64,000 nucleotides of DNA, taken from NCBI GenBank assembly GCA_049841135.1, contig JASGHK010000005.1:124001-188000 (forward strand), written 5' to 3'. Made by a program: the position numbers and the translations under genes. Shown in pieces: positions 20,356 through 29,009 of this stretch. This DNA is from JACRCT01 sp049841135 (GTDB taxonomy: Bacteria > Myxococcota > Myxococcia > Myxococcales > UBA5297). The notes beneath the pieces were generated by a model. It worked only from the letters and a program-made list of their open reading frames with translations. It was not told where the DNA came from and searched no databases. Each line of letters opens with the position of its first letter. Positions within the stretch are counted from its first letter, which is position 1.

Positions 20356-21880
20356 ACCTCGCCCCGCTGCTGCTCGTCGCGGCCTTGCTGACACAGGGCG
20401 CCCCGCCTCCACGGCGGTTCGCGCTGGCCGTCGGCGAGAACCGCGGCGACGGCTCCGACGAGCCGCTCCGCTGGGCCCAGGAGGACGCCCGTCGCTTCCT
20501 TCAGATCCTGCAATCGGCGGGAGGAGTCGCGCCGGCCGACGCCGAGCCTCCTGGCCGGAGCCGACGCGGCGCGCCTCCAGGCTGCGCTCACCCGCTTCGA
20601 GGAGCGGCTCGCCAAGGAGGCCCGCCCCACCGACCAGCTCGTGGTCTACGTCTCCTCGCACGCCGACGCCGGCGAGCTGCACCTGAAGGGAACGCGGTTC
20701 CCGGTCGAGCAGCTCGTCTCCTTCGTCAAGCACGCCCCCGTCGCGGTGGCGCTGCTCGTCGTCGACTCCTGCCGTTCGGGAGCACTGACGCGGCTCAAGG
20801 GGCTCAAGCCCGTCGCTCGGGCGCCGACGGTCCAGCTCGAGGCGCCGGAGCTGGCGGGGCGCGTGGTCATCAGCTCCTCGAGCGCCGACGAGTTCGCGCA
20901 GGAGTCCGACCAGCTCGGCGGCAGCTACTTCACCCATCACCTCGTGGCGGGCCTGCGCGGCGCCGCCGACGCCTCCAAAGACGGCCGCGTCACGCTGCAG
21001 GAGGCCTACGCGTACGCCTACGCGAGGACCGTGGAGTCGACGTTTGCCACCGAGGGCGGCGCCCAGCACCCGAGCTTCCACCTCGATCTCAAGGGCCAGG
21101 GCGATCTGGTGCTGACCGAGGTGGCCCAGGCCCAGAGCCGCTTGCGCCTGGCGGTGGAGGCGCCTGGGAGCTGGCTGCTCCTAACCGACTCCGGAGAAGC
21201 TCGTCGCGGAGCTCGCCAAGCCCGAAGGGCCCATCACCGTGGCGCTACCCCCGGGCTCGTACCGGGCGGGCGTGCGCAGCGAAGGGCGCTATCGCGAGGC
21301 GCGCGTCCGCGTCCCGGTTGCGGGTGGATGGGAGCTCGCCGAGAGCGACCTCAAGGATGCGCCGATGGCGGTCGTCGCGGCCAAGGGCGGGCGGGAAGAC
21401 ACGGTGCGCGTCGGGCTCGCGGCGCTGGCGTCCTCGGCGGTCATCGGCAGCACGACGCCGCTCTTGGGAGGCGAGCTGACGCTGCAGTTCCTGCCGCCGG
21501 GCGGGTGGGGCGTCGTCGAGTACCTGGCGGTGACGGCCGGCGCGAGGTACGGCACGGCGCAGGGCGAAATCGCGTTCAAGGACCTGGAGATCGATCTCTC
21601 CGCGTCGGTGGGCCGCAGGTGGAGCGTCTCCTCGCTGCATCTGGGCGCCGCGGTCCAGCTCGGCGCCACCCTCGTCGACGAGTTCGACCTGCCGCGTGGC
21701 GAGACCCGGGTGAGCTGCGCGCCGAGGGCCGCGCTGGCCGGGACCCTGGGATTTCCGGTGAGCCAGCGGACGTCGCTCGTCGTGGGGGTGGAGGGTGGAG
21801 TCGCCCTCGCCCGGATGCAGGACGGCTTCCGCGCGGCGCCGGTCGTGCTCGCCAAGGTCGGCGGCACCTACGGGTGGTGA
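20352..21880 (+). CDS. Caspase-family (peptidase C14-like) protein, two frameshifts
   Basis: Signal peptide MNLAPLLLVAALLTQGAPPP, then a caspase-like domain: FALAVGENRGDGSDEPLRWA, DARRFLQIL, the catalytic His region VVYVSSHADAGEL and the Cys region LLVVDSCRSGAL, then SADEFAQESDQLGGSYFTHH. After about residue 280 a beta-barrel-like C-terminus follows (LTLQFLPPGGWGVVEY, LHLGAAVQLGATLV). One extra base at about 20547 and one at about 21193 split it into three frames; removing them gives about 508 residues. It overlaps the anti-sigma stop. An exported cysteine protease or surface sensor, probably under control of this sigma pair. Confidence 0.85.
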
Positions 21881-21888
21881 GGCTGGGG

Positions 21889-22278
21889 ATGAGAGAGCGC
21901 GCACGCTTGCTGGCACTGCCCATCGGAGTCTGCGCCTGCTGGCTGCTGGCGTGCGACCCGCTCTACGACGGTGCGGGGACCGGCATGCTCTGCGAGCAGG
22001 CTCAGCGGCTCACCGTCGCCGTGCAGGAGAAGACCGGGCCCTGCCCGCGGCGGACCTTCGACCTGGAGAGCTGGCTCGGCTGCCCCACCGGTCACACCTA
22101 CTGCTCGACGGCGAAGCTCCAGGCGTATCGGGAAGGCCTGAACTGCTTCGAAGAGCTCGACGACTGCAGGGCCGAGTCGCAGTCGGCGTGGGATGCCCAA
22201 TTCACGAAGTGCCTCGCCGACGTCTCCTACGCGGCCTCACTCGCCACCACCTGCCCCGGAGCCGGAGCGGCGCAGTAG
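21889..22278 (+). CDS. Small Cys-rich lipoprotein, last gene of the sigma operon
   Basis: 129 residues, signal MRERARLLALPIGVCACWLLACDP with lipobox LLAC and Asp at position +2, which in enterics means inner-membrane retention. Mature Cys: LCEQAQ, PCPRRTF, GCPTGHTYC, NCFEEL, DDCRAE, KCLADV, TTCPG, likely paired. It starts 9 nt after the caspase-like gene, so it is cotranscribed. Function unknown; possible sensor or inhibitor for the upstream protease (inference). Confidence 0.78.
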   Translation: MRERARLLALPIGVCACWLLACDPLYDGAGTGMLCEQAQRLTVAVQEKTGPCPRRTFDLESWLGCPTGHTYCSTAKLQAYREGLNCFEELDDCRAESQSAWDAQFTKCLADVSYAASLATTCPGAGAAQ

Positions 22279-22360
22279 CCCTCGCCGGGACTCGCAGAGT
22301 TGAGGAGCTGAGGCGCCCTCGGAGCAACCAGTGCGCCACCGATGTACCGGCTCGGGAAGG

Positions 22361-22400
22361 TGCCCCGGGCGTGGAAGCGCGTGGAAGCCCGGCACTACCC
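22361..22400 (+). repeat. GGGCGTGGAAGCCC family copy, with internal duplication
   Basis: TGCCCCGGGC, then GTGGAAGCGC, GTGGAAGCCC and GGCACTACCC. Matches the copies at 63035-63064 and 63097-63126, with the GTGGAAGC step doubled. A longer shared stretch precedes it (ACCAGTGCGC and ACCGATG), so the family unit is longer than the hairpin. It lies in the spacer downstream of the sigma operon. Confidence 0.8.
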
Positions 22401-22454
22401 AACGCAATCGACGGACCGATCGAAATGGCCGTCCCGGGTGCGCAGGGCTCAGAA

Positions 22455-23159
22455 TCAATCGGCGTCTTCCCCAAGCTTGTAGCCGACGCCGCGCACCGTG
22501 AAGACCAGCTTGCCCGCCTCGCCCAGCTTTCGGCGCAGACAGCTGACCTGGAAGTCGACCGCCCGCTCGGTCGGCTCCGGCTCGTCGGCGCGCACGTGCT
22601 CGAGGATGGCGGCGCGGGTGAAGACGTGGCTCGGGTGCGCGGCCAGCAGGTGCAAGAGGTCGAACTCGGTCCGGGTCAACTCCACCCGCTTGCCCTCCAC
22701 GCGCACCTCCCGCGCGCCGGCGTCGATGGCGAGGGGTCCAAAGGCGATCTTCGCGGCGGGCGCCACCAGCGCGGCCGCCTCGGCACGGCGCCGCAGCAAC
22801 GCCTGGATGCGCGCCAGGAGCACCTTGGGGTGGAACGGCTTGGTGACGTAGTCGTCCGCGCGCGTCTCGAAGCCGTGGACGATGTCGTCCACCCCCGAGC
22901 GCGCGGTCACCATCATCACCAGCGCCTTGGCAGTGCGCGGGTCACGCCGCAGCCGCTCGCAGGTCTCGTAGCCGTCGATGCCCGGCAGGTTCACGTCGAG
23001 CACGACCAGGTCCGGCGGCTCCGCACGGGCGAGCTCCAGCCCCTCTTCCCCCGTGGCGGCGCTCGCCACTTCGAAGCCCTCGCGGTCGAGGATGAACGAG
23101 AGGCTCGAGCGCAGGTTCGCCTCGTCTTCGACCAACAGGACGCGCGCGGGGGTCGTCAT
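22455..23159 (-). CDS. OmpR/PhoB-family response regulator
   Basis: 234 residues. Receiver: VLLVEDEANL, phosphoacceptor Asp in VVLDVNLPGIDGYE (about residue 54), Thr/Ser in MMVTARSG, Lys in YVTKPFHP. C-terminal winged helix: ELTRTEFDLLHLLAAHPSHV, RAVDFQVSCLRRKLG and FTVRGVGYKLGE. Its partner kinase is not adjacent. It is divergent from the ammonium transporter with a 165-bp spacer, so it may regulate it or nitrogen response (inference). Confidence 0.93.
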   Translation of the reverse strand: MTTPARVLLVEDEANLRSSLSFILDREGFEVASAATGEEGLELARAEPPDLVVLDVNLPGIDGYETCERLRRDPRTAKALVMMVTARSGVDDIVHGFETRADDYVTKPFHPKVLLARIQALLRRRAEAAALVAPAAKIAFGPLAIDAGAREVRVEGKRVELTRTEFDLLHLLAAHPSHVFTRAAILEHVRADEPEPTERAVDFQVSCLRRKLGEAGKLVFTVRGVGYKLGEDAD

Positions 23160-23324
23160 ACGCGCGGATTATCGAGGGCCCGTCGAGGGCGGACAACCGG
23201 GCTCTTCCGCTCGCGCAGGATCCTCATGGCGCCCTCGCCGAATCCTCACACTCGGTTGCTAGCGTGCGGCCGCTCTTCCCCGTCGTCCCCTTCCTCCCTC
23301 ACGAAGTTCTTCCCGAGGTGGCCG

Positions 23325-24563
23325 ATGCCACAGTTCGACACTGGAAATACTGGATTCATGCTGCTCGCCACGAGCCTGGTCATGCTCATGACCCCGGGCC
23401 TCGCGTTCTTCTACGGCGGCCTCGTCGGCCGCAAGAACGTGCTGGCGATCATGATGCAGAGCTTCGTCTCCATGGGCGTCACCACCATCCTCTGGTGGGC
23501 GGTGGGCTACTCGCTGTGCTTCAGCGGCGACGTCTACGGCGTCATCGGCAACCTGGACATGGCCTTCCTGCGCGGCATCGACCTGAACACCGCCTACCCG
23601 GGCACCGCGAAGATCCCGCTGTTCGTCTTCTGCGCCTACCAGATGATGTTCGCCATCATCACCCCGGCGCTCATCACCGGCGCCTTCACCAACCGCGTGC
23701 GCTTCCCCGCGTACCTCATCTTCCTGGTGGCCTGGCTGCTCTTCGTCTACTTCCCCTTCACGCACATGGTCTGGGGCGGCGGGCTCCTGCAGAAGTGGGG
23801 CGTGCTCGACTTCGCCGGCGGCATCGTGGTCCACGCCACCGCGGGGGCCGCGGCGCTGGCCTCGGTCTTCTACGTCGGCCGCCGCAAGGTCGCCGACCCC
23901 GGCTTCCACAGCGTGCCGCTGGTGGCGCTGGGCACCGGCCTGCTGTGGTTCGGCTGGTACGGCTTCAACGCCGGCAGCGAGCTGGCGGTGGACGCGGTGA
24001 CCGGCCAGGCGTTCCTCAACACCGACATCGCCGCCTCCTTCGCCGGCCCGATCTGGATGTTCCTGGCCTGGCGCTTCGAGAAGAAGCCCAAGTTCACCGG
24101 CCTCTTGACCGGCGCCGTCGCCGGCCTGGCCACCGTCACCCCCTGTGCCGGGTACGTGACCGCCAACACCGCGGTCCTCATCGGCTGCGTCTCGTCGGTG
24201 GTCTGCTACTCGGCGGTCTACCTGAAGAACAAGATGAAGTGGGACGACGCGCTCGACGTCTGGGGCGTGCACGGCGTCGGCGGCGTGCTGGGCACCATCC
24301 TGCTCGGCGTCTTCGCCAGCAAGGCCGTCAACCCCGGCGGCGCGGACGGCCTGCTCGCCGGCAACACCGCCTTCTTCCTCAAGCAGGCCGTCGCGGTGCT
24401 GGCCGCCTCGGCGTGGGCCTTCGCCTTCACCTACGGCGGGCTCTGGCTCATCAACAAGGTCACCCGCGTCGTGGTCACCGAAGAGGACGAGAAGGTCGGC
24501 CTCGATCCCGTGCTGCACGGCGAGAACGCCTACGACAACGACCTGGGCCACGCGACCGTCTAG
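23325..24563 (+). CDS. amt: Ammonium transporter (Amt/AmtB family)
   Basis: 412 residues; start at MPQFDTGNTGFMLLATSLVM with GAGGTGG before it. About eleven membrane helices, including the family blocks TPGLAFFYGGLVGRKN, WWAVGYSLCF, YQMMFAIITPALITGAF, LLFVYFPFTHMVWGGG with the pore Trp/His region, DFAGGIVVHATAGAAAL, LWFGWYGFNAGSEL and HGVGGVLGTILLGVF. The C-terminal tail (EEDEKVGLDPVLHGENAYD) is the part that contacts PII proteins. No glnK/glnB gene is adjacent. Confidence 0.95.
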   Translation: MPQFDTGNTGFMLLATSLVMLMTPGLAFFYGGLVGRKNVLAIMMQSFVSMGVTTILWWAVGYSLCFSGDVYGVIGNLDMAFLRGIDLNTAYPGTAKIPLFVFCAYQMMFAIITPALITGAFTNRVRFPAYLIFLVAWLLFVYFPFTHMVWGGGLLQKWGVLDFAGGIVVHATAGAAALASVFYVGRRKVADPGFHSVPLVALGTGLLWFGWYGFNAGSELAVDAVTGQAFLNTDIAASFAGPIWMFLAWRFEKKPKFTGLLTGAVAGLATVTPCAGYVTANTAVLIGCVSSVVCYSAVYLKNKMKWDDALDVWGVHGVGGVLGTILLGVFASKAVNPGGADGLLAGNTAFFLKQAVAVLAASAWAFAFTYGGLWLINKVTRVVVTEEDEKVGLDPVLHGENAYDNDLGHATV

Positions 24564-24632
24564 CGCTCTTCGACACGTCCTTGCTGTGCCCGTCGCCGTT
24601 CCCTGACGGCGCGGGCGCGGTAGGAGTCAGGC

Positions 24633-24671
24633 TCCCCGGCGGACACCGGTCCCCCCCGCGTCCGCCGGGGA
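24633..24671. terminator. Large GC hairpin between convergent genes
   Basis: 12-bp arms TCCCCGGCGGAC / GTCCGCCGGGGA with a 15-nt loop; an outer GGAG/CTCC pairing extends it. It sits between the amt stop and the stop of the minus-strand lipoprotein, so it can serve both. Confidence 0.6.
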
Positions 24672-24738
24672 CGCCGCTCCTGTCTCTGCACCACCTCCGC
24701 CTCCCGCGACGTCCAGCGTCGCCGGCTGCGACAAACGC

Positions 24739-26943
24739 TCACTTCACGGTGCGCGGCACCACGGCGAACTGCGGCTCGTGCGAGTAGTCCGGCTTGACGC
24801 TGCGGCCCATGAACCGCTGCCAGGCCTCGGGACCCTTGGCGACGCCCGAGTCGGCTGCCACCGCCAGGGCGGGCTGCATGTTGGACGGATAGCCCGAGGC
24901 GGAGTCGGCGTAGCCGGTCATCTCCCCCACCTTCCAGGTTCGGCCGTCGACGGCGGAACGCCAGTCGGCCATGGCCTGGCTGGCGCAGGCGAGCTCGCCG
25001 TAGCGCTGGCCGGAGGCGTTGGTCTTGTCGCCCACCGTCGCCTGCCACGCCTCCGCGAAGCTCGTGTAGAGCGGGTCCGCGCTCGAAGCGCGCACCAGCA
25101 TGAAATAGGGCGCCCCGTCGATCCAGCAGTAGCCGTCGGCGGTCATCCGCCCGATGGAGAAGCGCGCCTTGTAGGCGAGCAGCGGGGCCGCCTCGGCGAA
25201 GCCCAGCTCGACCGCGTGGCCGACGGCCCAGGTGAAGAAGTCGTCCTGCCAGGGCGCGATGCCGCGGCCGTTCTCGTAGGCGAAGGCGGCGCCGTCGCTG
25301 TTGATGCCCAGGACGCTGTCCGACTGCTGGTAGCGCGTCGCGTAGTCGGTGAGGTTGTTGGCGAGCCGGGTGGTGAAGTTGGCCTTCTGGGGGTCGGTGT
25401 CGGGCACGACGTAGGCCGCCTGGGCCAGCGTGCGCAGCGACCAGGCCTGGCCGCGGACCTGGTCCGGCTTGAGCAGGCCCTTCGCGGCGCCGCGGTAGCC
25501 GGGGTTGGACTGGAACAAGTTCCAATTGGCCCAGAACTCGAGCTCGTCCAGGTAGTAGCGGTCGCCGGTGACGAGGTACGGCAGGTAGACGAGCGACGGC
25601 TGGTGCGAGGAGTCGGGCGTGAACGGGCTGGCGCATGCGCCGCCGCACGCCGGGAAGGACTCATGCTGCTTGGTCGCCGGGTTGTAGGTGTCGCCCGGGT
25701 TCCCCAGGAGCGTCATGTACGGGTAGTCGTCCAGCGTCACCGGGCGGTCGGTCTTCTCGTTGCGGTAGTGGATGGGCCAGGCGCCGGCGCCGTCCGCGGT
25801 GGCGAGCATCGCGCGACGGGCGCGGGGGTCGCCGGAGAGCAGGTAGCAGACGGACCAGGCCGGCAGCGGGCCGATGTCCGGCCGGCCGCCGGTCGTGGGC
25901 ATGTACGCCGCGGGCAGGCCGATCTCCATCGGCTCGACGGAGCCCTTGGTGGCGTAGGCCGCGAGCGCCGCTTCGGCGATGGTCAGCTCCGGGTCGTAGT
26001 GCGGCACCGCGCCGGTCGAGAGCAGATACTTCGGGTCGAGGTGCACGCCCACCTGCGGATCGCTGCCGACCCAGAACGTCTTGCGCCAGCGCGCATGAGT
26101 CCCGTGCTCGATGCCGGCCTTGCTCCAGACCGGAGCGCCGTTGATGGAGACCGCGGCGTCGTAGGTGACGTTCTGCGGGGCAGGGACGTACGCCCAGCCG
26201 TTCTCGACGATCACGTCGACGCGAACGCTTCCCCCGGCATAGGCGCGCACGTCGAACCGCGCGGTGAGGTGCGGGTGCGCGGCGGAGCCGTTCGTCACCG
26301 GCGCCGAGAGGGTCCACTCGGTGACCTGCGAGCCCTCGATCCAGCGGCGGCTGGCGTCCTTGCCGAGCAGCTCCTTGGCGGAGGCGGTGTACGTCCCGTC
26401 GGAGAGCACGAGCGAGACGACCGCGTCGAAGCTCCCGGAGAGCAGTGCCGCAGCCGCCACCGGCGGGTCGCCCGGGAGCGGGTCGTTCGTCGCCACCAGC
26501 TCGACCTTCTGCGACCCGCCGCCCGCGAGGCTGGGCAGCTGCGCGGTGAGCACCGCATGCCGCAATGAGCCGTCGGCGTGCCTGGCCTTTTCGTCCGCCT
26601 GCAGCGCGACACCGGGCCCGGAGGCGAGCCGCGCCGCCACGCGCGCACCGGCAGGGACGTCGCCCGGCTTGAAGGCCTGGGCGAAGGTCACCGGCAGGCG
26701 GGTCCGCTCGGCGGTGCCGCCGCTCTCGTCGGCCAGGGTCACGGTGGTGAGCGTCGTCCCCAGCGGCGGCGGCAGCGGTCCCGTGTCGGGCTGGCCGGCG
26801 TCCGCACTGGTGCCTGCGTCTACCGCGCCGACGGGCCCACCGTCGTTCGCGGGAACCGAGCCGTCTGGAGAATCGCCCCGGTGGTTGATGGGACAGGCAC
26901 TGACCAGCACAGCGACGAGGGCGAGGAGGAGGGTGCGGAGCAT
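24739..26943 (-). CDS. Lipoprotein with RIFT-barrel/helical-toroid layout, lyase-like
   Basis: 734 residues with lipobox VSAC, a Ser/Pro/Asp/Ala linker, then a beta-rich N-terminal domain with LPVTFAQAFKPGDVPAGARV and ARHADGSLRHAVLTAQLP, the pattern seen at the start of exo-rhamnogalacturonan-lyase-like (PcRGLX/YetA) proteins. From about residue 380 a Trp/Tyr-rich helical part follows (YYLDELEFWANWNLFQSNPG, SLRTLAQAAYVVPDTD, WQDDFFTWAVGHAVELGFAE) that looks like an alpha/alpha toroid. Likely acts on an extracellular polysaccharide; catalytic residues not identified. Confidence 0.7.
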   Translation of the reverse strand: MLRTLLLALVAVLVSACPINHRGDSPDGSVPANDGGPVGAVDAGTSADAGQPDTGPLPPPLGTTLTTVTLADESGGTAERTRLPVTFAQAFKPGDVPAGARVAARLASGPGVALQADEKARHADGSLRHAVLTAQLPSLAGGGSQKVELVATNDPLPGDPPVAAAALLSGSFDAVVSLVLSDGTYTASAKELLGKDASRRWIEGSQVTEWTLSAPVTNGSAAHPHLTARFDVRAYAGGSVRVDVIVENGWAYVPAPQNVTYDAAVSINGAPVWSKAGIEHGTHARWRKTFWVGSDPQVGVHLDPKYLLSTGAVPHYDPELTIAEAALAAYATKGSVEPMEIGLPAAYMPTTGGRPDIGPLPAWSVCYLLSGDPRARRAMLATADGAGAWPIHYRNEKTDRPVTLDDYPYMTLLGNPGDTYNPATKQHESFPACGGACASPFTPDSSHQPSLVYLPYLVTGDRYYLDELEFWANWNLFQSNPGYRGAAKGLLKPDQVRGQAWSLRTLAQAAYVVPDTDPQKANFTTRLANNLTDYATRYQQSDSVLGINSDGAAFAYENGRGIAPWQDDFFTWAVGHAVELGFAEAAPLLAYKARFSIGRMTADGYCWIDGAPYFMLVRASSADPLYTSFAEAWQATVGDKTNASGQRYGELACASQAMADWRSAVDGRTWKVGEMTGYADSASGYPSNMQPALAVAADSGVAKGPEAWQRFMGRSVKPDYSHEPQFAVVPRTVK

Positions 26944-26997
26944 GGCCGGGAAGCTAGTGCACCCGGACGTCCGGCGTCGAGGGCGCGCGAGCTGCGC

Positions 26998-27756
26998 TCA
27001 GGTGTCTCTCGCAGGCAAAGGGGCCTGCTGCGCCGACAACGACCCGTCGAACTGCCGGTAGTGGAAGAAGCTGGCGAAGAGCGCGCCGGCGCCGAGCAGG
27101 TGCCAGAGCGCGTGGCCCTGGACGACGTGGTTGCCCGGATCGCACCAGAGCCTGGAGACGTCGGCGAAGGAGAAGGCCGCCGCCACCGCGATGAGGCCCA
27201 GCGCCAGGTACCACCACCGCCGCGAGGTGCCGTGCTCGGAGCGAGCGGCAACGGCCTCGGTCCCCAGCACCGCCGCCAGCAGCACCATGACGATGGGCTG
27301 GACCGGCAGGTTCGCCCTGGCCACCAGGAAGGTCAGCACGGTGAAGGCGACGACCGCGGGCCAGAACCAGCGCATCAGGCTTGGGACCGTCACCCGCCCG
27401 AGCCGCACCAGGTTCAGCCCCACCAGCAGCAGGAAGTAGACGTACATCCCGAAGAAGTCGAGGACCTGCGTCGCGAAGGCGATCGACGCGTGGTAGGCGA
27501 GCGAGGTCGCGCCCGCCGCGAAGGCGCCCAGCGGGAAGAGGACGCGCAGCGCCTGCGAGCGGCACCTGCGCGTCCAGGTCAGGAGCGCCGCCGCCGCGAG
27601 CAGGTAGCCGAGGTTCGACCAGGTGTTGGCCGGCTCGGCGGCCCAGGCGCACAGCGTCTCCTCGCACCACTTCACGTTGGGCAGCCCGCTCCACTCGCGC
27701 AGCTCGACCCAGGGGCAGCCGGGCTGGAGGAGTCGGGCGGCCTCGGCTGGGGTCAC
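26998..27756 (-). CDS. Alkaline-ceramidase-family membrane protein
   Basis: 252 residues from GTG. Conserved ceramidase-family order: KWCEETLCAWAAEPANTWSN near residue 40, YHASIAFATQVLDFFGMY near 100, and VVQGHALWHLLGAGALFASF near 230, which contribute His/Asp/Ser zinc-site residues in relatives. About seven membrane helices. The GTG overlaps the TGA of the DUF2304 gene (GTGA). With the adjacent glycosyltransferase this suggests turnover or modification of a sphingolipid-like or glycolipid membrane component. Confidence 0.82.
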   Translation of the reverse strand: MTPAEAARLLQPGCPWVELREWSGLPNVKWCEETLCAWAAEPANTWSNLGYLLAAAALLTWTRRCRSQALRVLFPLGAFAAGATSLAYHASIAFATQVLDFFGMYVYFLLLVGLNLVRLGRVTVPSLMRWFWPAVVAFTVLTFLVARANLPVQPIVMVLLAAVLGTEAVAARSEHGTSRRWWYLALGLIAVAAAFSFADVSRLWCDPGNHVVQGHALWHLLGAGALFASFFHYRQFDGSLSAQQAPLPARDT

Positions 27757-28142
27757 GGCGGGCCCGCCTTCTTGCTCGCGGCCTCGCGCAGCTCGGCGAT
27801 CTCCGCGCGCAGGAGTGCGCACTCCTGGGCGAGCTTGCGCGTGCGCTCCGCGGAGTCCGAGGCGGCGATGGTCAGCGACAGGAGGTTCACCAGCACGTAG
27901 ACGAAGCCCGCGGCGAAGAGCGCGTTGGAGGGAACCTCCACGCCCAGCGCCCGCGCCGCCAGCCGCAGCAGCTCCGGGAACGCCATCAGCAAGAGCGCCG
28001 CGAGCGTCGACAACAGCCACAGCAGGCTGTCGCGCAGGCTCAGCCTCCGGCGCCGGACCAACGAAGCGACCCACACCAGCAGGCCCAGGAGCACTGCGCA
28101 CGCGAGGAGCTGCAGCCCGAGCGGAATCAGCGGAGCGTTCAC
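27753..28142 (-). CDS. DUF2304-family membrane protein
   Basis: 129 residues: three membrane helices (PLGLQLLACAVLLGLLVWVA; DSLLWLLSTLAALLLMAFPE; ALFAAGFVYVLVNLLSLTIA) and a C-terminal coiled coil (RTRKLAQECALLRAEIAELR). DUF2304 proteins accompany family-2 glycosyltransferases of the dolichyl-phosphate-mannose synthase type. Here it starts 3 nt after the glycosyltransferase stop and its stop overlaps the ceramidase-like gene. Confidence 0.85.
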   Translation of the reverse strand: MNAPLIPLGLQLLACAVLLGLLVWVASLVRRRRLSLRDSLLWLLSTLAALLLMAFPELLRLAARALGVEVPSNALFAAGFVYVLVNLLSLTIAASDSAERTRKLAQECALLRAEIAELREAASKKAGPP

Positions 28143-28145
28143 GCG

Positions 28146-28859
28146 CTAGCTCCCATCGTCGTGGCCGGGCGGCTCGCGCGCCGGCAGCAGGAGGATCGCC
28201 ACCGAGAGCTTGGCGAAGTAGTAGGCGGTGCCCGCGGCGCCGATGGAGCTCTGGCCGTGCCGCCGGGGCCGCATCTGCACCGGCACCTCGACCAGGCGCA
28301 GGCCGCTGCGCGCGGCGAGCGCGACGGCCTCCGGCTCCGGGTAGTCGGACGGATAGTGCCGGGCGAAGAGCTCGATGGCCTTGCGGTTGGCGGCGCGGAA
28401 GCCCGAGGTGGGATCGGTCACGTGCACGCCGGCCCGGAGCCGCAGCAGCGCACAGAGGTAGCGGATACCGGCCCGGCGCACGGCCGTGGACCGGAAGCCG
28501 CTCTTCTCGCCCAGGAAGCGCGACCCGACGACATAGTCCGCGCGACCGGCGGTGAGCGGCTCGAGGAGCGCCGGCAGCTGCGCCGGGTCGTGCTGGTCGT
28601 CTCCGTCGACCTGGACCGCGACGTCGTAGCCTCTGGCGAGCGCCCAGCGGAAGCCGGTCTGCACGGCGCCGCCGATGCCCAGGTTGACCGGGAGGCGAAG
28701 GACGGTCGCGCCCAGCGAGGCAGCGACGCGGGCGGTGTCGTCCTGGGAGCCGTCGTCGACGACGCACACGTCCAGGCCCGGGACCTTCGCCAGGCCTTCC
28801 AGGACGTGGGGCAGGTTCTCCGCCTCGTTGTAGGCGGGGACGATGGCGAGCAGCCGCAT
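28146..28859 (-). CDS. Family-2 glycosyltransferase (dolichyl/polyprenyl-phosphate sugar synthase type)
   Basis: 237 residues; start at MRLLAIVPAYNEAENLPHVL. GT-A motifs: VVDDGSQDDTAR, GIGGAVQTGFRWAL, then VQVDGDDQHDPAQLP (DxD), VVGSRFLGEKSGFRS, and TDPTSGFRAANRKAIELF; the basic PRRHGQSSIG near the end is typical of the group. No extra membrane domain is fused; the DUF2304 neighbour may supply membrane anchoring. Likely transfers a sugar from NDP-sugar to a lipid carrier. Confidence 0.92.
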   Translation of the reverse strand: MRLLAIVPAYNEAENLPHVLEGLAKVPGLDVCVVDDGSQDDTARVAASLGATVLRLPVNLGIGGAVQTGFRWALARGYDVAVQVDGDDQHDPAQLPALLEPLTAGRADYVVGSRFLGEKSGFRSTAVRRAGIRYLCALLRLRAGVHVTDPTSGFRAANRKAIELFARHYPSDYPEPEAVALAARSGLRLVEVPVQMRPRRHGQSSIGAAGTAYYFAKLSVAILLLPAREPPGHDDGS

Positions 28860-28940
28860 GCGTGCACTTCCGTAGCACCCGGCCGCGCGCAGCGGCAAGG
28901 GCTCCCGTCGGGGACGGAGGACGCCGGTCCATGGGCCCCG

Positions 28941-28966
28941 GCCAGTTCGGATCGATCCGAACTGGC
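28941..28966. promoter_or_regulatory. 26-bp perfect palindrome, TTCGGATCGATCCGAA core
   Basis: Two 13-nt arms (GCCAGTTCGGATC and its exact complement) with no loop. It lies in the spacer between the glycosyltransferase start (28859) and the stop of the upstream minus-strand gene (29010). Its 16-bp core is identical to that at 36687-36704. Possible operator for the glycosyltransferase operon. Confidence 0.6.
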
Positions 28967-29009
28967 GAGCGCGCTCACAGCGGCGGCGCGACGCGCGACG
29001 GGTGCGCGG

